From Tretioscincus oriximinensis (Eukaryota; Chordata; Lepidosauria; Squamata; Gymnophthalmidae): a DNA stretch of 64,000 nucleotides. A program made the translations under genes and the position numbers. A model generated the notes under the pieces. That model was given only the letters and a program-made list of their open reading frames with translations. It was not told the origin of the DNA and did not search any database. Shown here in pieces: positions 34,461 to 46,200 of this stretch (positions are counted from its first letter, which is position 1; every line of letters starts with the position of its first letter). Where the stretch lies: contig JAJVDF010000302.1 in NCBI GenBank assembly GCA_022410635.1, positions 1,149,497 through 1,213,496 of the forward strand, given 5' to 3'.

Positions 34461-35699
34461 TAAAAGCAACTTTATACTGATCTTCCACACATCCTCATTT
34501 TTCTAGATGCACCTTTGCTTTCCCAGCACAACTAATTTTACCCCCAAGTACTCTTCCTCCTTCCCCACTCTTGGAAACAAATCTTTTTTTGTGTTGCAAA
34601 GCCAAGCACATGACCAGCATATGAGGAAGTTTTTCAAAAACATGGATTTGTCCAAAACTAGTTTTAATTTTTTTAAAAAATCCATATATTGAAGATTTTT
34701 GGGGGGGGTAAAATTGTGGGGCCACAATTCATTGGGATTTGAAATATATATATATATTAAGATAAAAAACAGCTGTTGCCCCCTCGGAGGTTATGGCATA
34801 ATAGGAAGCACATGGGCTGCACACAGCCACCACTCTCGGGACTTACCCTTGATCGCCTCCTGCCCTGACCAGTGATGAGCTGGATCAGCAACAGCAGTGT
34901 TTGTATGGATACACTCCTGCTACGGACAAACCATACCTGAAGCATCATAGGTAACTTGAATTGGGAAACTTTGCACTTGAATTGGTTTTCCGGTCCAGCA
35001 ACCTGTGGCTTTACAAATGGCGCATGGTGAAAGTTTTGTGCCATTGGGTTATAGAGGAACCTCAGGAGTCCAGCTCAAAGCCATACAGTTTTCACACGCA
35101 GTTCTTCCCATAGTGTAAACAATAGTTTACCTTTTTTGGAAGGGGCAGGGGGCTTGTTGTCCACGTTTGTAGCAAGCTAGTGAGATGAAAAGATCCAGTC
35201 ATACGGACATNAGCAGGAGGTCTTGGCTGAATTTGGTTTGTCAGCTGTATACTGGTTCTTGCATTGTTGTCTTTTGTCCTTGCGGCTAGCTCTGCATGCA
35301 TTCTCAAAGGAGGATACAGCCTTGTAGATGGCATATCTCCAGGCACCATGATTAGCAGCTGGGCAAATTTGTAGGGAATTACTTTATCTTTTCTTTGCCC
35401 CTCTGGCATGGTGGCCAGTGGCAAATTCACCATATAGTGCAGTTTTGATTAGGTGATGATCCTCCATCCTGGAGATATGCCCAGTACACCTTTCCATCCT
35501 TCTTCCTTTCCTTCTTTATTTTTTCTTTATCTTTCTTTCATTTTTCATCCATTCCTTCCTTTGTTCTTGCTTTCCTCCCTTGGTTCTTGCGCAGATGGCT
35601 GTCGCTTAGGCTGTCTCATCTGGGAGATCAGGTTTCAAAGCCCTGTGTCGGAAGTGGGGAGGGGTGAGCACCTTCCACTAGCCTATAGCTCTAGCCAAC
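34461..35699. other. No gene recognised; pyrimidine tract
   Basis: 35490-35585 is a T/C-rich tract (TTCCTTTCCTTCTTTATTTT...). A (TA)n stretch lies at 34745-34757. The minus-strand open frame at 35092-35433 (113 codons, one N) has no recognised motif. Confidence 0.35.
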
Positions 35700-35900
35700 C
35701 CATCTATTCGAAAGTATGAATTGCAAGAAATTACAGCTGACTGCAAGTAGATACATGGGAACCACCATAGCCTGGTGGGGAAGATAGAATGTGAGCCTTC
35801 AGGCAAAATACCCTTGTAAGCTGCTTTGAGTCCCTTTGTAAGGTGAGAAAAGCAGAGTATAAGAACCCAGTTCTTCTTCTTCCTTCCTTCCTTCCTTGCC
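35700..35900 (+). mobile_element. Sauria-type SINE 3' part
   Basis: TTGTAAGCTGCTTTGAGTCC, GGTGAGAAAAGCAGAGTATA: the standard 3' region of Sauria SINEs, ending in a (CTTCCTTC)n run at 35868-35895. Confidence 0.65.
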
Positions 35901-36094
35901 CTCCCAGTACTGGGTTATTCAACTTCTGACATCTTTCCATCCAGAGAACTGTCATTTATTACTTCCATTTATAACTATATCAGCACAGATCTGCATTTAG
36001 CAAGATACGTAAGATTACAACTGAGACAACTCATGCTACAATGCAAATTTTGACACATGTGCCTTGAAGCCACACCCATGCTCATTCAGATCCA

Positions 36095-36792
36095 GTCTGA
36101 ATGAATTATAAATCTGTGGTGAGGCCATATTTGGAATACTGTGTTCAATTCTGGTCCCCACATCTCAAGAGAGGTATCTTGGAACTGGAGAAGGTGCAGA
36201 AAAGGGCAACAAAAATGATCAAGGGTCTGGAGCACCTCCCTTACGAAGCAAAGCTGCAACGTTTGGGCCTCTTCAGCCTTGAAAGGAGACGTTTGAGGGG
36301 TGATCTGATTGAAGTGTACAAAATCATGCATGGGATCGACAGGGTGAATAGAGAAAAAATGTTTTCTCTATCACACAACACAAGGACCAGAGGGCACTCC
36401 TTAAAACTGTTGGGTAGAAAAGTGAGAACAGACAAAGGAAAGTATNTTTNCACCCAGAGGGTCATCGGCCTGTGGAATTTACTTCCTGAAGAGGTAGTGG
36501 TAGCTAACAGCTTGGATAGTTTCAAGACAGGACTAGACAGGTTTATGGANACCAAGGGTATAAATGGATACTAGGATGGATGTCTGGATGTTGCCTCCNG
36601 GATGGAGCAACAGGCAGGACTCCTGAAATACCATTTGCAGGGAGTCATGAACAGGAGCATATTTTGCTTTCCTCTGTTCGGACTGCCCAGGTGCATCTGG
36701 TGGGCCTCTGTGTGAGACAGAATGCTGGACTTGATGGGCTGTGGCCTGATCCAGTATGGCTCTTCTTATGTTCTTATGTTCTTATGTTCACC
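36095..36792 (+). mobile_element. CR1 LINE, 3' third
   Basis: A continuous 157-codon frame covers the end of the CR1 RT ORF: 'RPYLEYCVQFWSPHLKRGIL', 'EKVQKRATKMIKGLEHLPY', 'GLFSLERRRLRGDLIEVYKI', 'TRGHSLKLLGRKVRTDKGKY', '[20 protein letters not shown]', then a stop. The 3' UTR follows and ends in a tandem TTCTTATG octamer (36765-36790), the terminal microsatellite that CR1 elements use. It is the youngest-looking LINE here. Confidence 0.9.
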
Positions 36793-37103
36793 ACTGCTTA
36801 ACACAGACCAGATGGTACTAGTGTCAGTGTTGGACTGATGAATGTGGTCTATAACTAGAGGGCTCTTAATACCGATTTGATCCAAATCACCACTAATCCC
36901 ATAATGTGGACTACTGGATTATCAGCTCTATATAAAGGAGTATATAAATATACTCATTTCAGGTAAAGCTTACTGTGATTAGTGGGAATTCCTCAATTAT
37001 ACATTAGCATGTGCAAGGTGCTTTCTTTTCCAGACTTAAAGGTGATTGAGGAATGTGACTAAGAATCACCTATGCAACTTATATGCCTCTCTCTCTCGTT
37101 TAG

Positions 37104-37237
37104 GTGATTGCAATGTTGCGGCAAGGGAAGAACTGGAAATCAATGTGCAAGGGGCTTGTCCTTGGGACCCTCCTGACAAGCTTCATGTTGTTGCTGTACT
37201 CTTATGCCATCCCACCCTTCCAAGACAGCATGACTGA
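37104..37237 (+). CDS. GAL3ST1: GAL3ST1 coding exon 1 (cytosolic tail and membrane anchor)
   Basis: The acceptor CTCTCTCGTTTAG ends at 37103. The ATG is at 37113 with nine bases of 5' UTR in the exon. The exon ends at 37237 just before GTAAGT, leaving phase 2 (GA). It encodes residues 1-41 and part of Glu42: MLRQGKNWKSMCKGLVLG, then a hydrophobic run. The human protein starts the same way in spacing and in the KGLVLG motif, which fixes this start. Confidence 0.93.
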
Positions 37238-40200
37238 GTAAGTGAATCTAGCTTATTTTAACAGAGAAATTACAGATAAAAATCTAGGGTTACCAAAGAG
37301 ACTATAATTAAAGATAAGAAATAAGAAGATAATATGCAATGAAGATTTAAGATTGCAAATAAGCAAAAAAATAATGGCAGGAATTAATATGGAAAAAAAT
37401 GAGGAGGAAATCGATAATGCTGAAATTATTTTATAAATAGTATCTTACATTCCCACCTTACATGACAAAAACCTAGAGGTCACTTGTAAGTGCATCTTGG
37501 AAATAAATTATTAAAATATATTATTTGTGTTTTAATTTTATTCACAAAGAAGGTACGCATAAAATTTCATTTCCTTCCCAGATTAAACATTTTTAGTGTT
37601 TCTTCTGCTCTATAAGCTGAGCATTTTGTAGCTTCATAAACACCTCTAAATTCTTCCTGCACATTGATAGTCCATTCTTTAGTGTTCAAAGTTGGCAATT
37701 AAAAATAAAATTGATTTCTTGCTAAAAGGTCATAAAAAGTCTCCAGTTAATAACAAATTTATCTAGTGTTTTATACAGTGAGCCTGTCCCTTTCAATTAA
37801 ATCCATTGGCTTGATAAGCCATTCTTCAACAGAGGAAGTTCTAAAGCATAAGCAATTTCATTGTTAGGCTACCTCATTCATCGCGCAATCAGAAAGTCCT
37901 GGGCACAAGTGCTAAGGGTTTTTCAGTAATTGACCCACAATAAATGCCTTTTTCCTTGGAATAAACTAATGCTCAGATATTCAGGCATCGTTCCAGAGAA
38001 CCCCCATATTCTTCCGACCATATGCGTGTGCACAAATTAGACGCAAGATGATAAAAACAGTTGAGAAAGCAACAGTTTTTATTGTCTGTTGCGAATAAAA
38101 AAAAATTCTTGGGCTGCACTGCGACTAAAGAGATTCTCAATACTTAGATCTTAGTGTGTCATGAGACTGGAATACAAGTGTCTGACCTTAAAAGAACACA
38201 CAGAGAGACCATCTTCAACACAAGGAAATCAGGAGAATCATCTGGCTGAATGAATCCTCCTTACTGACTCCCAGTAATTCTTTTTATTGATTACAAAAAA
38301 TAGGCATGTTTGAAAGTTTTAAAAGTAGGCGTGTTTGAAAGAGGGAAGGTTGAGATTTAGAAAAAAAGGCGTGTCATAGGCAAGACAAAGACTAGAGTGT
38401 CAAAAACTAAATCCAGCACCACCTTTTGCGCATGTGTGANCNACACCACATTCCAGAGATCCCCCCTGAATTACTTTAACATTCTTTCCCTCTGTCATAA
38501 ATTCTCATTGAACTGTTCCGTGACCTTTCTGGCGCCTTAACTGTTTCTTTCCCATGTTATCTTATTAACCATCAGGCCTCTGCTATCTCTGTGTTTATAC
38601 CTTAGCAGAGGAGAAAGAAGATTAATTGGGAATTCCAAAACAGCTTTTCTGAGGCCTGTTTAGATAGGACAACAGAGGCATTCTTTTAAATCATTGTCCC
38701 TTGAGTTCTGTTACTCAAGATTAGATAAACAACTTTCTATGCCTGTTACCTTACAAACTGCGTCTCAGCCTGTTATTTTCCAGAGGTCCAATTCCTAGTT
38801 CAATATATTTGAGATATTTAATTCATATTTATTCTGCCTAATTTTTCACTGAATATGAAACCCAACATTTACTCCCTTTTATTAAAATGAAAAATTTGGC
38901 TTATCTGAAATCTTTGGACTTCGTTCACACATAGAGCAAAAGATTCTATATGCATTGCAGAAACCCTGCATAAATGCAATTAATATTATAATACTTAATA
39001 CAATTACTTCCATTGCACTTTTTAACTTATCCAATTTTAAAGCCATTCTTACATTACATCTCAAACTCCTTCAGAGCAGATGTATGAATTGTAACCATTT
39101 GATAACCAAATACATTAAAATACATATCTTGAAAATTTTTGCAACTCTTATTATGAATTAATACATTAATTGATAGCTGTTCTGTGTTCACTATGGCTTC
39201 ACACAACTAACTCTATTTTATATTCAGCATACCTAAAACTGTTGAGGTAGCATTTTTTCAAAGACTAAAATGCCAATGCACTTAGATTCTTTGAATTATT
39301 AGCTGTTAATGCAGGTACACTAATTAGTGAAATGACAAATGTTCTACTTTACTTAATAATGAAACTGTAGAGTCACAACATAAATCTAAAGTAGAATACT
39401 CTTTCTTCTACGTGTGGTAGAATGTGTTATACTTCCATATGTAAAAAACTTAACTTACTGGAAGGTTTACATATAAATTAGAAGAAGTAGACTGAAGTAG
39501 CATCTGAAGAAGTAGACCTGTCTACGAAAGCTTATGCCAACCACTTTTCTCAAGTTAGTCTCAAAGTGCTGCTAGCTCCTTTGCTGGATATAAATTAGAA
39601 TGAATCGTGTTAACATATCTGGTACAGATCATTTCCAGTGATTTAGCAACCTTGTGACATAGCTGTTTATCTACACAGCTAGTAAATCTAACACATGTCA
39701 TTCCTTGGCTAGCTACATGAACATATATAAATCCTAATTGCATTTAATGGAATACCTTTACTAAGTCTCCCCCAATGTAAATAATCAGTATAAGCAACTC
39801 TCATATTCTACATTGTCATTTAAATCCCATACATGTGGTCTTATTCCAATCTAGTACTTAAGTACATTTAGATTCTTCTCTGGTCCAGGCTTGACCCAGC
39901 ATTTGTTACCTAAGAAATTAACAGATATAGTTCTTGAGCATATCTAAAATTCCCTAGAAGAAAATAAAAATATTCATACATGTAAAAACTTGTCTAGATT
40001 CAGTTTCTATACATTAACCTAATCAAAGGTAATACATTTACCATAGCTACATTGCTACTTTAGCAACTATTGCTTCTTAACCATTTTAAAATCATTTTCA
40101 ATTGCAATATATTATAAAACCATGTGAATTTGTATTACATAGGAATCAAATCATACACTTAATTTCTTCTTAAGACAGTTGACTGCTTACAAACAGAAAA

Positions 40201-43200
40201 AAAATTTTTTCCAAACAATTTGAAAAGGAAAATGCAAACACTGTTTTTGCAGCAAAAATACAATTTCAACCATACAAAAAAGTCATGATACATAATTAAA
40301 AAAACACAATACAACAGTTTAATTCATGGCAAATTATAATACAATCCATAATAAAAATGTGATGAAATTCTCATCAATTGTTCTCAAAGCCTTTAGCTTT
40401 TAAAATCAAGTCCTTTATTGGAGTGTGGGCCATTCAACCCCCTTCTTATTCCGTTTGCTTTTGCAGCTGCTTTGCCTGCAAGGCAGAAACTATGCTAAGT
40501 TGAGGAAATGTGTGAATGTGTGAGTCTTGCTCTTCCACCAGCTGAGCCTTTTGTGGCCACACCTTCAGACCATGTGGCTTTCTTCTCCTCAGCTGGACAA
40601 TGGTGTTCCAATCTGCTTTTCAAAAGAAAGAAAACATTGTTTTACTACCATATCAGGAGTTGGCTGTCCTGATAAATAATGACTGAGCGGTGACGTGAGG
40701 TAGCTTGCCCTGGGGTCCGTATCACCTGCCTTGAAATAATACGCACACGGACGGCACTTCAGGTACAACAGGCGATCCTAGGAGTTCCACGGGTCATGGA
40801 TTCCTCCAGAGGGGCCCAAAACTTCAATTTTTATTGACCACAAGATCAGAAGGCGTGATTGAAATTATGACGGGGTAAAAAGGGCGGAGGAGACCCAACG
40901 TGGGTCTCTGATGTCACAGGTGATGCGTTATTCCCCCTCCCAAGGGGGCGCAGCCTGGGTACAGGAACCAATAGGGGAAAAGAAGTGTGTGTGTGGTGTG
41001 ACTACTGAATGGACCTTCAGCTACCATTGTGATCCCCTGTCAATCAAATTAATGACAGGAATAGTGAATCATACCAAGGGCCCAGGACTCTGATGACCCT
41101 TGATTAATAGCAAACAAAGGATAGATAGTAGTATCTATAAGGTAGAAAACAGTAAATAGTGGCTTCCCCTTTGTACAGTGGGTTAAACTTCAGGCTATGT
41201 TGCCAAAGTGAGATTCCCAGCAGGGGCCAAGCTAGCCCTAGTGTTTAAGGCAAACAGTTGACTTCCCTAGCTTGATGGGATTAAGTGGCCCTTTTCAGTA
41301 AGGCCATTTAGACAGGAGCTACCATTCACAGGTGCCCCTAAGGAAAGGAAAAAGATTAAGTTGGTTCCTGGGGTTGTGCAGACGTCAGCTTGACCAAGGA
41401 AATTTTTGCAAGAAAATTACCCAGAGGCCTCATTTTGGTAGCTTGGTCCAGACAGGTATATTTGATATTAATAATATATATTATTCCTAATATGTGTCCC
41501 AAGGGAAATCCCCTACACTACCATTTCAAAACTTTCCATTTAAATTTCTTTTTTATCTCTTTCTCTTTTAATAATGCTCATTTTTGCATATTAATTTGCT
41601 TCTCTCTCAGCATGCTTAGGAACTTTTGCCTTTAAATTTTCTTAAGGCTTTCACTTCTTAATTTTCAAATTGTGGCTGAGAAAAGAAAACTTGCAAGTGA
41701 TCAATACTAGACTTTACAGCCAGATTCCAACACAATGCTATTAGAATCCATTGCGTCTCTATCACCTATTTTTTAAAAGTTTATTCAGTTTATTCATACT
41801 TGTAACAGACATAGGATCATACAACCAAAAAGAGCAATCATTTGCTATCTTGTATTCATATCACTCTTTGTCTGTTACTTTGTATCTTAATTACTGAAAA
41901 TCATTTCATTACTTTGCTAAAGAGAAACTTTACAGCTTAAAGTGAAGTTTGTCTACAAAACTTTTAAAATAAACTTTAATTTCAGAGAAAGATCAGAGAA
42001 GTTTCAGAGAGGAGGGGAAAAACCTTGCCCTCTCCTGTTTCTCTTCTCTCTATACTATGCAAAGCAAAAAAATACTCTTTAAACAAATTTAATGGTATCC
42101 AATTTTCTTTTAAAATAGTTCTTTTCAATAATTTCCTTTTGCCAGATCCAAAATCCCAAATCCAAACCATTCCATGTCATACTTTTGAATCCAACAGGAT
42201 TGAAAGGAAAGGCTCCTTTGCTCTGCTTCTGGGCTAAAACCACACTCTGAATCCTGTCTATGTGTCTAGGCTCCTTCATTTTCTCACCATCAGAAATAAA
42301 ATTTCTATATCTTTCAAAAGCCAAATTTAAAGTAATTTTCCCTTGTACTTCAATCTTAAAAATCTGGAGTGAAATTACTTTTTCTATATCATCAATAATT
42401 TGAAGATAGAAGTTCTCTTCCCGCTGTTTGGGTTTTGGAGTAGTCCCTTCATTTGAGCTCATTTTAAATACATTTTTCCTCTGTTGTTCTTCTGCCTTAG
42501 CAGACTTCTTAATTCTCAGAACAGAAGACTTACTCTGTTACATTTAAAGAAAGAATCTTAGTTTCTGAATCAGTTTGAACTTCAAGAACAGAAGAGTTAC
42601 TTTCTGTCTCTTCTAGAAAAGAAATTTCTTTATTTTCTAATTCAGTTTGCATACCTTGAACAGAAAAATCTCTGATCCCAGAGACCTGTCCCTCTCCTTT
42701 AACTAAAAAATCTTGAAAAGGAGAAATGGCCTTACTCCCATCTCTGATTACAGAGAGAAGTAACTTTTGCTCCTGGGCTCTCTCTTCTTTTTTAACTGAA
42801 AACATAACTCTGTTTGTTTACTGTCAGATTCTGCACTATCTCCAGCACTTTACCTTCTCCCTGCTCTTCCTCTCTCTCTTCCTTCCCCCTTTCTAAGGAA
42901 GGAGAGGCCATTTGAGCGATGTCTGACCATCCAAAATCTTTAACACCTACTATCTGTAATGACATTCCATCACCTTGGACAGCGTCTACTCTCCTGATTG
43001 CTTTTAACAGCAGTCAAAGAGTGTTCCAAAGCTGCATCTCTGTTTAAAAATGCTTTGGATATAATTAGCCAATTAGTCCAAGCGTCTCCACCACCATGAG
43101 ACTTAATGAACAGATCTTTACCAACCTGCTCCCATTCCAACCTAGAACAAAACTCTGAACCAGTTGAACCTTCTACTTGTTTCTTTTTCAAAACACTAGC

Positions 43201-46200
43201 AGGAAACCAAGAATTCGTGGTGAAAATTAGCTTAAGCAATTTTCTAATCTGCTTTGGACTGACTGAATTTCCTTCTCCATAATGTTTCAACAAACACTTT
43301 ATCTCTTCACTAATCTGGTCTATCAGAGACCGTGAACAATTTTTTTAAATTATTGATTCACGACCAATGAGATCAAAGAGAGAAGTTACAGAACTGAGGT
43401 ATTGGTTACAGAATATACACTTTGGTGTGCACGGACACATGTTTGCTATATTCTGGATTCTGTTGATAAGAAAAAAGGGGGGTTCTAGTATATTACACAG
43501 TAAACCGAAATGCTATACCAGATATCTCTCACAGCAAGCAGAAAAGCTTGTAACAAAGTAATTAAAGTTTTCAAAAATTACATCTATTTTGATGTGCTAT
43601 TATACATCTAAATATGTCACAACAGATAATAACATCATAAATCACACATAATATAATGTGAGCACACAACGAATTATATAACCAAGAATTCAGGCTATCC
43701 CATTCCTGGATATCATCTGGGATTTTTCCTGTAGGCTTCTTCTGGCCCGTGAACAAACATTGAATAGCCATGAAAGGCAAATTTTCACCACAATAATATA
43801 CTTTTTACTAGTGCTTTTTTGGGAGCCCAAGACCAAGCAGAAAAAGAGTACCTGCTTCTAACACCTTCTCTAAGGTCTTCAGTGAGGCTCCAAAAATATT
43901 CTGGATTATAGCATTGTAGCTTTTTTTAAGTCGTGGTGTGCACCTAAGCTATGCTATAATCATATACAGTAACACCACTTTAATGTTATCCGTATTTTTA
44001 TTTACCAAAATCAATATCTAAAACCCTGTCCTCCATGGAAGCGCTGTCTGACCAGTATTTTTTCACCATATCAAGACCCTGGAAATAATTAAAATACATT
44101 GTTGTCACATACAAATGAGCAAAAAGGTAATGATACCTCTGTTCCTGAGGAATATTCAGGCAGCCCACAAGATGTTCTGGTAATAAGTTATTGTCCTTCA
44201 TAACTGCATTACGAATTCAGGTAATAAAAAAATTCAAAAGGACATATAAAGAAACATGAGCATAATACAAATTTCCCCAGATCTCTAAAAAGATAGCTAA
44301 GAAAATACACTGGGAAGTATATTCTATAAATTAAAGCAAAGTTTAATCTTTGTAGCATTGCCAGTAATAATTGGGAGTCCTCTTTTTTCGCCTAATTTTC
44401 TTTTGAAGCCATAAACATAAAACGAGCCATACCAATGGGACAACAGCCCATCCTGATTGTCATTCTGTCTTACTCAGCGGCCTACCAATTAAATCTTGGC
44501 ATCTCAAGCAACAAGAGAATGTAAAACCTTCACCCATCTCATAAAATATCCATTGTGGTAACTTGCAGCACAAGGTAACCTGTACTACTCCACTGCCAGG
44601 TTGCCATATTTGAAAATGAAAACAAACTAACAGGGTATTACAAGCAATGCCATCACTCAAACTCTAAACTCCACCCAAACCCCAGCACTTTAGAAACCAA
44701 TGCCCACTGGATGCAGGCTGCCTCTCAAAAAAACAGTGGTTTTTTTCTTGATTTTCTGGTGGTGAAAAGAGCATTGCAGATTCGGAAGTTCCTGGCTGAA
44801 CTGTAAATTGTGAATCGTAAAAGAAGAGCCCTTTCTCATCCATTTTAAATCCATTGTCTCTCATGGCTTTTCATTGACTCCAGATTGAATCATTGAAAGA
44901 CATAGACTTTTTTTTGCCCATTTCTTCCACATCATGTGATTCCTCGATAACTGGATTATCCTCTTCTATATTTCAACTGGAAGATAGGTCAACAGAGAAA
45001 ACAATGTTTATGCAAACAACTGTACTATATCATGTTTGTTCCTAAAAACCAGCATTTCTCTGTAGGCAGCTGACTACTCTTTGGGTTCAGAGATGTCCTA
45101 GGAGCTTTGCCTGAAGCAACAGTAATCAGGAAAGACTACCAGGGCTGAGTTTTTACGAGGGGAGATATAGGAGCAAAAGCTGTTTGGATTCAACCTGGCT
45201 GCATGCATTTTCAATATAATCCAAGTGGATAATACATTGACCATGCTCAGTCCACATAGCAATGCGTTTTCTGAGCAGAGTTTGCTCAGAAAACTGTTGC
45301 AGTTTTCTGAACAAACTCTGCTTAATGCAATTCATGTTCAGAAAAAAGGTGAGGGGGAAAGGCACCATATCTCTTTAGATCTCCTGCTGCCATGGTCCCA
45401 GCCTTTGGAGGCTCTTCTTCCTTTCCCAGAAGACCCCCAAGGATTGGACATCCAGCGTGTGCAAACTTTACAACACGGCTGGAGACAGGACAAAAAGCAG
45501 AGGGAATTCCTATGCCACTCTGCTGCTTCCCCCCCCCCCCCGTTTTTCCCCTTATGAAAACTCGGCCTAGAGGAATTCTAAGTAATATTATCCTTGTTCA
45601 CATTTCTTTTCCAGGATCCCCATTCCTTATTCATGCTCATCATACCCTGCCCAGACTCAGCTGCCCAATTCAGCAAACAATAGCCACAGTTCATTAGGCC
45701 AAAAGTGCCACCCAAAGCTGGACATCATGTTCATGAAGACCCACAAGACCGCAAGCAGCACCATTCTCAATATTCTCTTCCGTTTTGGGGAAAAGCATCG
45801 TCTCAAATTTGCCTTTCCCAATGGACGCAATGACTTTTACTACCCATCTTTCTTTGAGCGAAGCCAGGTAAAAGACTATCAGCCTGGTATGTGTTTCAAT
45901 ATCATTTGCAACCACATGCGCTTTCATTATGAGGAGGTTCGTAAAGTGTTGCCGGCGGATACTATGTTTGTGACTGTGCTGCGGGATCCTGCCTACCTCT
46001 TTGAATCTTCTTTCCACTATTTTGGCGGCACCATTCCCTTGACCTGGAAGTTGTCAGGTGAGGATAAGTTGGAGGAATTCTTGCGTGATCCTTGGCATTA
46101 CTATGACCCCCACGGTTTAAATGCTCACTACCTCCAAAATCTCCTTTTCTTTGACTTGGGATATGATAACAGCATGAATGCTAATAGCCCGCTGGTTGAC

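Larger units (their letters stand above)
38868..43340 (-). mobile_element. Internal remnant of an endogenous retrovirus
   Basis: Starts at the polypurine tract next to the LTR and runs to a gag-like segment at 42970-43330. No protease, polymerase or envelope frame can be followed, and no YxDD-type motif was found. No matching 5' LTR lies just beyond 43340. The element is heavily deleted and interrupted by a SINE and by another LTR. It is a non-functional genomic fossil. Confidence 0.4.
37238..45614 (+). other. GAL3ST1 intron loaded with retroelements
   Basis: The 8,377-bp intron has GTAAGT at the donor and TTTCTTTTCCAG at the acceptor. It contains an LTR with polypurine tract (37862-38882), a gag-like remnant near 43000-43330, a fold-back SINE (39484-39587), a second LTR (about 40670-41517) and a small hairpin (45276-45320). 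Confidence 0.85.

Noticed and set aside
35092..35433. 113-codon minus frame as a transposase or gene
   Set aside because: No catalytic motif or family pattern visible, and one N interrupts it.
36101..36574. 157-codon plus frame as a host gene
   Set aside because: CR1 ORF end followed by the CR1 tail and octamer repeat.
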